A stretch of 40,524 bases of DNA from Lachnospiraceae bacterium (GTDB lineage Bacteria; Bacillota; Clostridia; Lachnospirales; Lachnospiraceae), in the NCBI GenBank assembly GCA_017513005.1, contig JAFWDM010000096.1, positions 1 to 40,524 of the forward strand, read 5' to 3'. Below are positions 1-7,722 of the stretch, in pieces. The notes under the pieces are model-generated. The model did no database searches. It saw only the letters and a program-made list of their open reading frames with translations, and was not told where the DNA came from. How positions within the stretch are numbered: the stretch's first letter is position 1; each line of letters begins with the position of its first letter. The translations under genes and the position numbers were made by a program.

Positions 1-26
1 CTGACCCCTGTCTCCTCCTGTCTCCT
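1..26. repeat. Partial REP-like element, class A (cut by window edge)
   Basis: The first 26 bases match one arm plus outer flank of the long hairpin at 5963-6047 (CTGACCCCTGTCTCC followed by a second CTGTCTCC). The other arm would lie outside the window. It sits about 55 bp downstream of the permease stop on the minus strand, a usual place for REP elements. Confidence 0.6.
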
Positions 27-80
27 TGCTGCTTCCTGTCGAAGCAGTCCGTCAAGGAACCGTTGTGAAAAGACTCGTCA

Positions 81-926
81 TCAGCCCTTGATACCGGACG
101 AAGCGATACCTTCCACATAGTACTTCTGCATGAAGATGAACATCACGATCATAGGGATCGCGGAAACCACCAGGGCCGCCATGATCGCGCTGTAGTGCAC
201 GGGGCTCGTGCTGAAGAAGGACTGCACGGCCAGCTGGATCGTGCGCTTATCCTCTCCCGTCATGACCAGGAAAGGCCACATGAAGTCATTCCAGTGTGCC
301 ACGAAATCCAGGATGAAGACTGTCGCATAGACCGTCTTGGAGATCGGCATGACGATCTGGAAGAAGGTCCGCACGGGAGAACTGCCGTCGATCGCGGCCG
401 CTTCCAGCAGGTCATCCGGAATGTCGTGGAAGAAGTTGTAAAACATGTAGATGGAGAAGCACTTGGCGATAAAGGGGATGACCAGAGCCTGCAGGGTGTT
501 GACCCACCCCAGCTGGGACATCTCGATATAGAGCGGCAGAAGGATCGCTTCCATCGGAAGGACCATCAGCGCGACGATGAAGCTGAGCATCAGCCCCCGC
601 CCCTTGAAATCAAATTTTGCAAGTGCATACCCGCAGATCGAGTTGATGATCAGGTCCAGGATCAGGATCAGGGCGATATACAGCAGGGTGTTTTTGAAGA
701 CGTTTGCCATATTGATGCGCCTGAACACTTCAAAATAGTTGTCCAGAGATGCCTGCTCGGGCAGGAAGGTGGACAGCGAATTCATATTTGCAAAGATCCT
801 TGCCTCCGGCTTAAAGGATGCCGAGATCATCCAGATCAGGGGGGAGACGAAAATAATGCCGATCACAGCATTTCCAAAGTAAAACAAAAACTTGCCCAGC
901 ATTGCTGATCCTTTTTTGGATTTCAT
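81..926 (-). CDS. Carbohydrate ABC transporter permease (MalG-type)
   Basis: Inner-membrane permease of 281 aa, one of two that form the channel of a sugar importer. It has about six hydrophobic segments (from residue 10, then around 75, 110, 140, 185 and 245). The EAA loop reads EAAAIDGSSPVRTFFQIVMP at about 175-195, the contact site for the ATPase and typical of the MalG/CUT1 branch. The ATG at 926 follows an AGGAGGGGAA-like ribosome binding site. It lies 15 bp after the partner permease and is the last gene of the operon inside the window. No ATPase gene is present here; CUT1 importers in Firmicutes often share a housekeeping MsmX-type ATPase encoded elsewhere. The sugar cannot be read from the sequence. 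Confidence 0.93.
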   Translation of the reverse strand: MKSKKGSAMLGKFLFYFGNAVIGIIFVSPLIWMISASFKPEARIFANMNSLSTFLPEQASLDNYFEVFRRINMANVFKNTLLYIALILILDLIINSICGYALAKFDFKGRGLMLSFIVALMVLPMEAILLPLYIEMSQLGWVNTLQALVIPFIAKCFSIYMFYNFFHDIPDDLLEAAAIDGSSPVRTFFQIVMPISKTVYATVFILDFVAHWNDFMWPFLVMTGEDKRTIQLAVQSFFSTSPVHYSAIMAALVVSAIPMIVMFIFMQKYYVEGIASSGIKG

Positions 927-941
927 GATTCCCCTCCTTTC

Positions 942-1838
942 TTACTCTGCGTTGGTGATCCTCTGGAGGATCAGAGACATGGCGACGACGATGACGAAGA
1001 AGACTGCCGCGACAGAGCACGCATATCCGAAATTACCCTTCTGGAAACCCTGTGTATAGATGTAATACACCATGGTCTTCGTAGCGTTGCGCGGACCACC
1101 CTGCGTCATGACATAGGGCTGGGTGAACAGTTTCATCGCCTGGATCATGGTGATCATGACGACGTACTTGATCGTGCCCTTGAGGTTCGGAAGTGTGATA
1201 TTCCAGAACTGCTGCCACTTTGTGGCACCGTCCACGGCAGAAGCTTCATACTGCTCTGTCGGGATCCCCTGCAGTCCTGCCAGGAAGATCATCATCTGGT
1301 ATCCTGCGCCCTGCCAGGCCGACATGAAGATGATCGCATTCATGGCTGTCTTGGCATTCGTCAGGAAATTGATCGGCTGCATACCGAGGCCGACCAGGAT
1401 CGAGTTGATCAGACCTGTGTTGGGGTTGGAGTTGTACAGGACCGTCCACAACACGGAGATGACGACCATGGAGGTCAGCTGCGGGCTGAAGTACATGGTA
1501 CGGAAAATAGAAACGCCCCTGAACCGTTTGGATACGAGAAGTGCCAGCGCCAGAGCCAGCACGCACTGCACCGGCACGACGATGACCGTGAAGTAAAAGG
1601 TGTTTTTCAGGGACTGCCAGAAATCCATGTCCTTGAAAAGCTTGGCGTAGTTGTCCATCCCGACGAACGCGATGTCATCCGGCCTCATGACCTGATACTT
1701 GAAAACGGAGTAGTACACCGTGTAGATCATGGGAACCACCAGGAACGCGACCAGCAGGATCATCGCAGGCGTCGTAAAGATGTACGCCGCAGCTCTCTCG
1801 TCCTTTTTTCTGTCAGAGAATTTTTTGGTGTTGGCCAT
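942..1838 (-). CDS. Carbohydrate ABC transporter permease (MalF/UgpA-type)
   Basis: Second permease of the sugar importer, 298 aa from the chosen start. The N-terminus is basic (MANTKKFSDRKKDER), followed by a first membrane helix with AMILLVAFLVVPMIYTVYYS and five more. The EAA motif EASAVDGATKWQQFWNITLP is clear. The frame stays open upstream to 1889, but the ATG at 1838 has an AAGGAA ribosome binding site at normal spacing and gives the usual N-terminus. It is separated from the binding-protein gene by 194 bp holding a perfect stem-loop, and from the downstream permease by 15 bp, so the two permeases are very likely co-translated. Confidence 0.93.
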   Translation of the reverse strand: MANTKKFSDRKKDERAAAYIFTTPAMILLVAFLVVPMIYTVYYSVFKYQVMRPDDIAFVGMDNYAKLFKDMDFWQSLKNTFYFTVIVVPVQCVLALALALLVSKRFRGVSIFRTMYFSPQLTSMVVISVLWTVLYNSNPNTGLINSILVGLGMQPINFLTNAKTAMNAIIFMSAWQGAGYQMMIFLAGLQGIPTEQYEASAVDGATKWQQFWNITLPNLKGTIKYVVMITMIQAMKLFTQPYVMTQGGPRNATKTMVYYIYTQGFQKGNFGYACSVAAVFFVIVVAMSLILQRITNAE

Positions 1839-1888
1839 AATAAATTCCTTTTTTATGAAGATGTATTTACAGTTCCTCTGACTGTACA

Positions 1889-1921
1889 AACCGGCTGTAC
1901 CGCGATCCGGTACAGCCGGTT
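1889..1921 (-). promoter_or_regulatory. Intercistronic stem-loop between binding protein and permeases
   Basis: A perfect 14-bp inverted repeat (AACCGGCTGTACCG and its complement) with a 5-base loop. On the transcribed strand it is followed only by a weak run (TTTG), so it is unlikely to be a full terminator. Such hairpins behind solute-binding-protein genes usually stabilise the upstream mRNA or attenuate read-through, giving more binding protein than permease. That role is inference. Confidence 0.7.
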
Positions 1922-2032
1922 CAAAAAGCTTGTGACCGTAGGAATTATAAGGTGTTGCTCAGGTCTGCCGCTTCATAACGCAGGAAGCGCCTCATGTCTT
2001 TTCCGGGTTATGATCGGGCAGCGCCTTACTTC

Positions 2033-3421
2033 TTACTGATAGTAGGTCGTGTAATCTTCCGTGAACTTCGTGGAAACGCCGTCCAGTTCTTCCTTGATGT
2101 AAGCTTCGTCAACGGTACCGTTGGAAGCAGCTTCGGCAAGGATGTTGGTCATAGCTTCCGCGTAGTCAGTGGAGAAGGTAGCATAGGAAGGAGTACGGGG
2201 TCTCGGAACAGCGGTGTTCTGAAGCTGCTCGACGAGGAGAGCCCTGGGGCCATCTTTGTAGTCAGCCATGGCGGGATCGTCATAGGCAGTTGCCCTGGTG
2301 GCGGGCTTTGCGATCGCCGCTGCATAGGAAGCGACGTTCTCAGTGCCCATCAGCCACTGCAGGAACTGACCTGCTGCCTCAACATTATCGCAGTCCCTGG
2401 TAACAGCTGCAGACCAGTCGCCGCAGGGAGAAACAGCCTTCTTGGTGTCGTCTGCGACAGGATAGTAGGTCACGCCCCAGTCAAAGTCCGCATTTGCTTC
2501 CAGTGTAGCCACTTCCCAGGAGCCGCCGATCATGGTCGCGCAGGCCTTGTTCAGGAATTCATCTGTGATCGGGTCGACGTTCGCCTGGCCCTTTGCGATG
2601 AAGTTGGCGATGAACGCAGTGGTCTTGACAGCCTCGTCGCTGTTCACAAAACCTTCTGCAGTTGTGCCGTCCTCAGAGATATAATCCTTGCCCTCGGAGA
2701 TGTACATGGGCTCCAGTGCATAGGGAAGGCCCTCGCCGTGGTCCATGACGATGTGCGTGCCGACATAGCTGTCAGTGGTGCACTTCTCGGCGATCTCAGC
2801 CATCTCGGACCATGTGATCGGGTTCTCAAGGGTTCTGGAGTCGAGATCATCGGTATCGACGCCGCACTCTTTGAGCATATCCTTGTTGTAATAGAAAGCA
2901 ACAGAAGACTCCGTAGCAGAGATGGCATAGAGCTGGCCGTCATACGTGCACTGGGCCACTGTGGATTCCGCGAAATCGGAAGTATCCGGGAAATAATCTG
3001 TGATCGGAACGATGATGCCGTTTGCCGCATAATAGGAGACCTGCGGGCCGTCGACAAACAGGATGTCCGGCAGATCGTTGGAGGTCACTGCTGTAGCGAC
3101 CTTGTTGTCATAGGCGTAGGAATCGGAGCGGTCGATCGCTTCTCTGGAGACCTGGATGTCAGGGTGCTCGCTGTTCCAGGCATTGATCTTTTCCACCCAC
3201 CAGTTCTCAACGGCTTCCTTATCGGTGGGCTGCCAGATGCTGATCGAAACAGCCTCGGAGCTGCTTGCATCCGCAGCGGGAGCCGCCGCCTCTGTAGTGG
3301 TGCCGGATGACGCATCAGCACCGCCGGCGGGGGCGGAACTGCCGGAGCTGCCGGAACCGCCGCAGGCGGCCAGGCTCAGCGCCATCGCAGATGCCAGAAG
3401 TAAACTGACAACTTTTTTCAT
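2033..3421 (-). CDS. Extracellular sugar-binding lipoprotein of ABC importer
   Basis: 462 aa solute-binding protein, family 1 (SBP_bac_1). The start is the ATG at 3421, behind AAGGAGGACAGT; the frame is open further upstream but those codons cover the operator. The signal peptide ends in the lipobox LAAC (Cys20) with a Ser/Gly/Ala-rich tether to about residue 60. The mature domain begins VSISIWQPTDKEAVENWW and contains the typical LPDILFVDGPQVSYYAANG region. It captures a sugar outside the membrane and delivers it to the two downstream permeases. First gene of the operon, directly behind the LacI-type operators. Substrate not identifiable. Confidence 0.93.
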   Translation of the reverse strand: MKKVVSLLLASAMALSLAACGGSGSSGSSAPAGGADASSGTTTEAAAPAADASSSEAVSISIWQPTDKEAVENWWVEKINAWNSEHPDIQVSREAIDRSDSYAYDNKVATAVTSNDLPDILFVDGPQVSYYAANGIIVPITDYFPDTSDFAESTVAQCTYDGQLYAISATESSVAFYYNKDMLKECGVDTDDLDSRTLENPITWSEMAEIAEKCTTDSYVGTHIVMDHGEGLPYALEPMYISEGKDYISEDGTTAEGFVNSDEAVKTTAFIANFIAKGQANVDPITDEFLNKACATMIGGSWEVATLEANADFDWGVTYYPVADDTKKAVSPCGDWSAAVTRDCDNVEAAGQFLQWLMGTENVASYAAAIAKPATRATAYDDPAMADYKDGPRALLVEQLQNTAVPRPRTPSYATFSTDYAEAMTNILAEAASNGTVDEAYIKEELDGVSTKFTEDYTTYYQ

Positions 3422-3472
3422 ACTGTCCTCCTTTTCATCTTGTGCTGCCTCAGGCAGCTGTTGAATAGTACA

Positions 3473-3490
3473 TGTGGAACCCGTTCCACA
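3473..3490. promoter_or_regulatory. LacI-family operator O1
   Basis: TGTGGAACCCGTTCCACA: 8-bp perfect arms around a CC centre, the classic LacI/GalR operator shape. It lies in the 5' untranslated region, about 50 bp upstream of the binding-protein start codon. Confidence 0.75.
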
Positions 3491-3551
3491 TTCCCTTGAA
3501 AAAAATACCGCAGTGCACGCTGCGGCAGCTGTATGCCTTTGAGCCGGAGGT

Positions 3552-3569
3552 TGTGGAACCCGTTCCATA
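3552..3569. promoter_or_regulatory. LacI-family operator O2 at the transcription start
   Basis: TGTGGAACCCGTTCCATA, matching O1 except for the two last bases swapped, with its centre exactly 79 bp away. It begins about 10 bp downstream of the -10 box, so a bound repressor would cover the start site. Two sites on about the same face suggest a repression loop. Confidence 0.75.
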
Positions 3570-3579
3570 TTTCGGTTTA

Positions 3580-3608
3580 ATGGTACCTGATTTGTCAGAA
3601 ATTGTCAA
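3580..3608 (-). promoter_or_regulatory. Sigma-A promoter of the sugar importer operon
   Basis: Read on the minus strand: TTGACA (3603-3608), 17-bp spacer, TACCAT (3580-3585). The -35 is perfect and the -10 matches 4 of 6. The position just upstream of operator O2 supports it. Confidence 0.65.
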
Positions 3609-3636
3609 TATGCCAACTCCGCACCCGAAAAAAATA

Positions 3637-3679
3637 GTGATAATACACAATTTTTACAGGTACACTTGTGCATTATCAC
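3637..3679. repeat. 14-bp inverted repeat upstream of sugar operon promoter
   Basis: GTGATAATACACAA and TTGTGCATTATCAC, one mismatch, separated by 15 bases. It lies about 30 bp upstream of the -35 box of the sugar operon. It could be an activator site or a weak hairpin; neither is proven. The rest of 3680-3846 is AT-rich and holds no gene I can support. Confidence 0.5.
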
Positions 3680-3846
3680 CATATACAGTCCGTCTCTTCT
3701 GTACAGCATGCCTTTTCGCTTTATGTATATTCGCAAACCTGTCTACATTACATTTTTATGCTCTCTTCCCTTGCCCTCTTTTTGCCCTCTTTCAGTCGGG
3801 CAATTCCTGATTTTTACTTTTAAAAAGTATATGCCCTGCGATACAG

Positions 3847-3900
3847 CCTGCCCTGCAGCGCCAGCCTGCCTGGCAGCGCCAGCCTGTACTGCAGTGCCAG
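3847..3900. repeat. 18-bp tandem repeat, 3 copies
   Basis: Three head-to-tail units of the form CCTGCCCTGCAGCGCCAG with a few changes, ending 26 bp before the stop of the DUF624 gene. Each unit also contains a small palindrome around CTGCAG or TGGCAG. No coding role seen. Confidence 0.7.
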
Positions 3901-3925
3901 CCTGCATTTTCCGGGACCTCTGCCC

Positions 3926-4575
3926 TCATTCCTCCCGCCGTTCCAGCTCCTCCATCTTCTCCGGGGCAAACAGACGGGCGATATGGAGGGAAGCCAGGTA
4001 GGCCACCGTCCCGCTTCCCAGCAGAAAATACAGGATCAGCCACTGCCCGAAGCTGGCGGAGGTAAAGCGCCTGACCAGAAACAGAACCGGCATGATGTTC
4101 AACAGGATAATAAACATTGTAAAGACCCCGTTTCGCATCGCCATCAGAAAGGCTTTTTTCACCACCTTTGCCGGCTTTCCCTCATACCAGGCGAGACCGG
4201 GAAATGCATGGGTGAAGGCTGCCGCCCAGAACCAGCAGGCCGCGAGGATCATGAAGATCAGGACAGGGCGGATCCCCGTATCCCATCTGACCGCGGCAAA
4301 CAGATCCGCACCCAGAAAGAGCCCGGACCCAGAAAGGCCAGAAACGTCACCGTCGACCGCACAAAATTCTTTTTGAAGGAGGAAAAAAAAGTCTGGACGA
4401 TTCCGCTCCCCTCATCAAAGACCAGGTGCAGCGTCACGTCATACATCGCCGTCGTGGACGCCCCCATCGTGACCAGCGGAATGCTGCACAGAAACCACAG
4501 CACACTGACTATGAGCAGATCGATCAGCCTGCTCAGGAATCTGGTCAGAAAAGTATCCCCCTGAAGAAATCTCAT
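3926..4575 (-). pseudogene. DUF624 (YesL-like) membrane protein, frameshifted
   Basis: Two reading frames together make a normal-length (about 215 aa) YesL-type protein. The first part (from ATG 4575, behind GGGGAGCGG) carries the DUF624 signature: a helix ending in FLCSIPLVTMGASTTAMYDVTL and then VRSTVTFLAFLGPG. Around 4315-4330 the frame is lost; the continuation (LFLGADLFAAVRWDTG, then MILAACWFWAAAF) runs in another frame to the stop at 3926. A single missing base in the GGGCTCTTT area explains it. YesL-type genes usually neighbour sugar ABC importers and polysaccharide-use genes, as here. It could be a sequencing error rather than a true mutation. Confidence 0.75.
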
Positions 4576-4601
4576 AGTACCGCTCCCCTGCTTTTTGCTT
4601 C

Positions 4602-5708
4602 TCAAATCTTTGTATCCACTTCTTCCTGCTCCTGAAAATACTCTCTGAAGAAAGGGATTGCGAATGAAAATGTCTGTCCGGCACCCTCTTCGATTACGCC
4701 TGCTTTCAGCATGCGGGTCTTATAGGTGGATGCATAACCTGTTTTCTTTCCCATTCTACCTGCGACATCTGACAGGCGGCTGAATTCACGATCCGGAAGC
4801 ATAGCCCGCAGAAATGTCCTGTCCCCCTTTGAGAGTTCTCTGTATGTACTCCGAAGAACTCCGTTTTTGAAATCCTTTACTGCCAGGCTGATCCCCCGTT
4901 CCGCATGAATCCCGCTAATCACAGCCTCATCCTGACATTCTTCCCACATGGAAAAGCCAACCAGCTGCATCATATAAGGATATCCTCCTGAAGCGGCGAC
5001 AGCTGAGGAAAGCGCCTCTTCCTCGATCCGCTTTCCTTCGCTCTCTATGGTCATGCGAAATGCGCGGCTGATCTCACTGTCACTGATACGGGCAAGGTCA
5101 TGCTGTCTGGAACGCCTGAGAAATGAGACATCCTCATTGCTGATCAGGCTGTCAACATTGGCAGGCAGTCCCGCCATGACCAGGCTGACCTTCGCGCCCT
5201 CCCGGATAAAGAGCTGATAGGTAGAAGCCAGCCGGATCATCTCGGGAACATCTGCACGCACTTCATCCACTGTCATCAGCAGACCGACATCCTGCTCCTT
5301 CAGCTTCTCGAGCAGAGTCTCCATACGCATTCTCCAATTTACATCAGAAGAAGTGTCTGTCGTCCATTCCAGCCCACGGATCTGTCCGATTTTTACTCCT
5401 GTCAAATGCTTTTTCTGCGGGGTACCAGCCAGCTCCGAGGCGGTTTTCAAAGCCTGCTGCAGGATATCCTCGAGCATGCCTTCCACTGCAACTGTATCGA
5501 CTACAAGCCATCCTGACTCACGGGCTCTCTCTCCGATACAGGAGAGAAGTGCGGTCTTTCCGGAGCCTCTCGGACCAATCAGAATGCTGGACAGATTCGG
5601 ATCCCCGGGCCAGTTCTCAAATGCCCTGCTCATGTCTGCCAGAATTATTTTCCGTCCTGCCAGTACCGGCGGCACCATTCCGAATGTAGGGGTGAAAGGG
5701 TTTTTCAT
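4602..5708 (-). CDS. Orphan AAA+ ATPase (ORC/CDC6-like ATP-binding protein)
   Basis: 368 aa from the ATG at 5708 (AAGGAAA ribosome binding site). The Walker A motif GPRGSGKT is at residues 45-52, and a Walker B-like stretch GLLMTVDEV lies at about 155-163. After the AAA core come a helical lid with ASGGYPYMMQLVGFSMWEE and a C-terminal winged-helix-like part (LSDVAGRMGKKTGYASTYKTRML, shown here only as an indication of the segment near residue 320). This is the general build of STAND-like or archaeal-type ATPases that sit alone in many Clostridia genomes. The role is unknown: it could be a regulator, a defence gene or a toxin-antitoxin-like unit. It has its own promoter and ends 26 bp before the DUF624 gene. 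Confidence 0.8.
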   Translation of the reverse strand: MKNPFTPTFGMVPPVLAGRKIILADMSRAFENWPGDPNLSSILIGPRGSGKTALLSCIGERARESGWLVVDTVAVEGMLEDILQQALKTASELAGTPQKKHLTGVKIGQIRGLEWTTDTSSDVNWRMRMETLLEKLKEQDVGLLMTVDEVRADVPEMIRLASTYQLFIREGAKVSLVMAGLPANVDSLISNEDVSFLRRSRQHDLARISDSEISRAFRMTIESEGKRIEEEALSSAVAASGGYPYMMQLVGFSMWEECQDEAVISGIHAERGISLAVKDFKNGVLRSTYRELSKGDRTFLRAMLPDREFSRLSDVAGRMGKKTGYASTYKTRMLKAGVIEEGAGQTFSFAIPFFREYFQEQEEVDTKI

Positions 5709-5767
5709 CAGTAACAATTTCCTTTTCTTCGTGAGATGCAGTTGACACATCCTCTTTCCGTATCAAT

Positions 5768-5796
5768 ATTGTACGGCCGGGGTATAATTTTTGCAA
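5768..5796 (-). promoter_or_regulatory. Promoter of the AAA ATPase gene
   Basis: On the minus strand: TTGCAA (5791-5796), 17-bp spacer, TACAAT (5768-5773). About 60 bp upstream of the start codon. A-rich repeats directly upstream probably act as an UP element. Confidence 0.65.
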
Positions 5797-5797
5797 G

Positions 5798-5854
5798 TTT
5801 AGGCATTTTTTGTCATTTTAGGCATTTTTTGCAATTTCAGGCAATTTTGTCTGT
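5798..5854. repeat. 19-bp AT-rich tandem repeat with phased A-tracts
   Basis: Three units of the form TTTAGGCATTTTTTGTCAT, period 19 bp. On the minus strand it gives A-tracts about every 9-10 bp directly upstream of the -35 box, the layout of intrinsically curved DNA. Confidence 0.7.
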
Positions 5855-5962
5855 TCATGCCGTCCTCTCAGGTTTTCCGCTCAAAAACGCCTCGGGTTTC
5901 GAATATCACGCGCAGCTCCCTGATTGACTTTCCCCTCCCGGCAGGATACAGTAAAGCAGGGT

Positions 5963-6047
5963 GGAGACAGGTGGAGACAGGGGTCAGTTCTCTGTCTCCC
6001 CTGGAAAAGGGAGACAGAGAACTGACCCCTGTCTCCTTCCTGTCTCC
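5963..6047. repeat. REP-like hairpin, class A (complete)
   Basis: Perfect 28-bp arms (5973-6000 and 6009-6036) around an 8-base loop. Each arm holds GGAGACAGGGGTCAGTTC and ends in TGTCTCCC or its complement. Outside the arms an extra GGAGACAG (5963-5970) is mirrored by CTGTCTCC (6040-6047). It resembles REP sequences mobilised by REP-associated (RAYT) transposases; none is encoded in the window. It lies between divergent genes. Confidence 0.8.
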
Positions 6048-6101
6048 TTTTCATGAAACTGAACATCCTTCGTTACATCTTTCTTTTTTCCAGGAACTGA
6101 C

Positions 6102-7532
6102 ATGACTGATCATAACATTTCAAACACGAAAGCTGCCATAAATGTCCATGCTTCGCAGGACACGCTCCCTCTGGAAGTCTCCGCACAGGACCTTCTGCAG
6201 TGGTCCCGCGGGACCTGGCTTGCCGTCGATCTGCGGGACGAAGCCTCCTGCGCCTACGGGATGATGGAGGGAGCGGTGAGGATCTCAGAAGCAGAGCTCC
6301 TCGATTTTGTACAGAAGCTCCCCGCCAGTCCTGTGGAGGAGCGCACCCGGGATGCACTGATTTCTCCCTCCGGTTCAATGAAGGTGACCGCCGGAGAGGC
6401 ACAGATTTCCCCCGCCGGCTCTTCGAAAACCACGTCTGACCACGCATCGCTACCGGAAGCGCCAGCGGACAGAGAGGTAGACAGAGAGGACTCCGGAGAC
6501 ATCTCCAAAGAGACCTTCCATGCCTCTGCCCGCCTGGAGGACGCCCTGTGCGCAGGCCTGCCCATTGTCCTGTACTGCAAGTACGGGCTGATCAGCCGCG
6601 ATGCCGCCGAAGCCTTTCGGGAAAAGGGATGGAAAAACGTATGCAGCCTCGCGGGCGGGTACGGGCGCTGGGCCCTCGAGGAGAGCTACCGGGCCGCACA
6701 GGATGAGCAGCGGCGCGGCGATATCGAAAAATCCCTGCGAAAAACATTTAAGCACGACCTCGTCGGCCGCTTTGAGAAAGCTGTCGTCCAGTACGGCCTG
6801 GTCGAGGAGGGCGACCGCATCGCCGTGTGCATTTCCGGCGGCAAGGATTCCATGCTGATGGCAAAGCTCTTCCAGGAGCTCAAGCGCCACAACAAGTTTC
6901 CCTTCTCCCTCGTTTTTCTGTGCATGGATCCCGGCTACAACCGTGAAAACCGCGGCATTATCGAAAACAATGCACGGCTCCTGGGAATCCCGATCGAGTT
7001 TTTTGAGACCGACATTTTTGACGCGGTCTTCAACATAGAAAAATCCCCCTGTTACCTGTGTGCGCGCATGCGCCGCGGATACCTCTACCGCTTTGCCAGG
7101 GAGCACGGCTGCAACAAGATCGCCCTCGGCCACCACTACGACGACGTGATCGAGACCATCCTCATGGGCATGCTCTACTCCGGCCAGTACCAGGCCATGA
7201 TGCCCAAACTCCGCAGCACCAACTTCGAGGGCATGGAGCTTATCCGCCCCATGTACCTCGTCCGGGAAAAGGACATCATCCGCTGGCGCGACCACAACGG
7301 ACTGCGTTTCATCCAGTGCGCCTGCAAGTTTACCGAGACCTGCTCGAGCTGTGCCGACGACGGCACCTCCAACTCCAAGCGGCTGGAGACGAAAAAGCTC
7401 ATCGCCGCCCTCAAGGAGACCAATCCCCAGGTCGAGAGCAACATCTTCCGCGCGACGGAGAACGTCGTTCTGAACAAGGTCCTGGGCTACAAACTCCACG
7501 GAGAAAAGCACAGCTTTCTGGAGGATTACTGA
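6102..7532 (+). CDS. Rhodanese domain fused to TtcA-like tRNA thiolation enzyme
   Basis: 476 aa. Residues about 24-75 and 149-195 form a rhodanese domain with the persulfide loop CKYGLIS (Cys159). Between its halves sits about 70 residues of polar sequence with a loose internal repeat (ISPSGSMK / ISPAGSSK). Residues 205-476 are a PP-loop ATPase of the TtcA type: SGGKDS (245-250), CYLC (317-320), GHHYDDVIET (343-352) and a Cys cluster CAC plus CSSC (406-417) suited to a 4Fe-4S centre. TtcA makes 2-thiocytidine in tRNA; the rhodanese part could supply the sulfur as a persulfide. ATG start behind AGGAA. Monocistronic, followed by a strong terminator. Exact tRNA target unproven. Confidence 0.85.
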   Translation: MTDHNISNTKAAINVHASQDTLPLEVSAQDLLQWSRGTWLAVDLRDEASCAYGMMEGAVRISEAELLDFVQKLPASPVEERTRDALISPSGSMKVTAGEAQISPAGSSKTTSDHASLPEAPADREVDREDSGDISKETFHASARLEDALCAGLPIVLYCKYGLISRDAAEAFREKGWKNVCSLAGGYGRWALEESYRAAQDEQRRGDIEKSLRKTFKHDLVGRFEKAVVQYGLVEEGDRIAVCISGGKDSMLMAKLFQELKRHNKFPFSLVFLCMDPGYNRENRGIIENNARLLGIPIEFFETDIFDAVFNIEKSPCYLCARMRRGYLYRFAREHGCNKIALGHHYDDVIETILMGMLYSGQYQAMMPKLRSTNFEGMELIRPMYLVREKDIIRWRDHNGLRFIQCACKFTETCSSCADDGTSNSKRLETKKLIAALKETNPQVESNIFRATENVVLNKVLGYKLHGEKHSFLEDY

Positions 7533-7630
7533 GGCGGTCTCAGGTGTCCCCCGCCTTATATCCGCTCCCGGGAGGCGGCACTGCAGAAGCCTGCCCCGGC
7601 CGCCCTTCTGTCCCCGGGAGCAGCAGTATT

Positions 7631-7674
7631 CCTGATAAAAAAGCATCCTGCAGGGGGATGCTTTTTTTATCAGG
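7631..7674. terminator. Bidirectional terminator between thiolation gene and deoD
   Basis: About 18-bp stem: CCTGATAAAAAAGCATCC pairs with GGATGCTTTTTTTATCAGG around a short GC loop. The A-run and T-run flanks let it work in both directions for the two convergent genes. Confidence 0.9.
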
Positions 7675-7722
7675 AAATTTTAGAGAAAGAACGATTCCAT
7701 ACGAAAAAACAGACGCATATTT

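Noticed and set aside
1889-1921. Rho-independent terminator after the sugar-binding protein
   Set aside because: The stem is perfect but only a TTTG follows on the transcribed strand, and co-transcription with the permeases is expected; kept as an intercistronic stem-loop.
6450-7646. A 398-codon minus-strand frame opposite the TtcA-like gene
   Set aside because: Mirror of a gene with intact catalytic motifs; it also runs through the terminator region.
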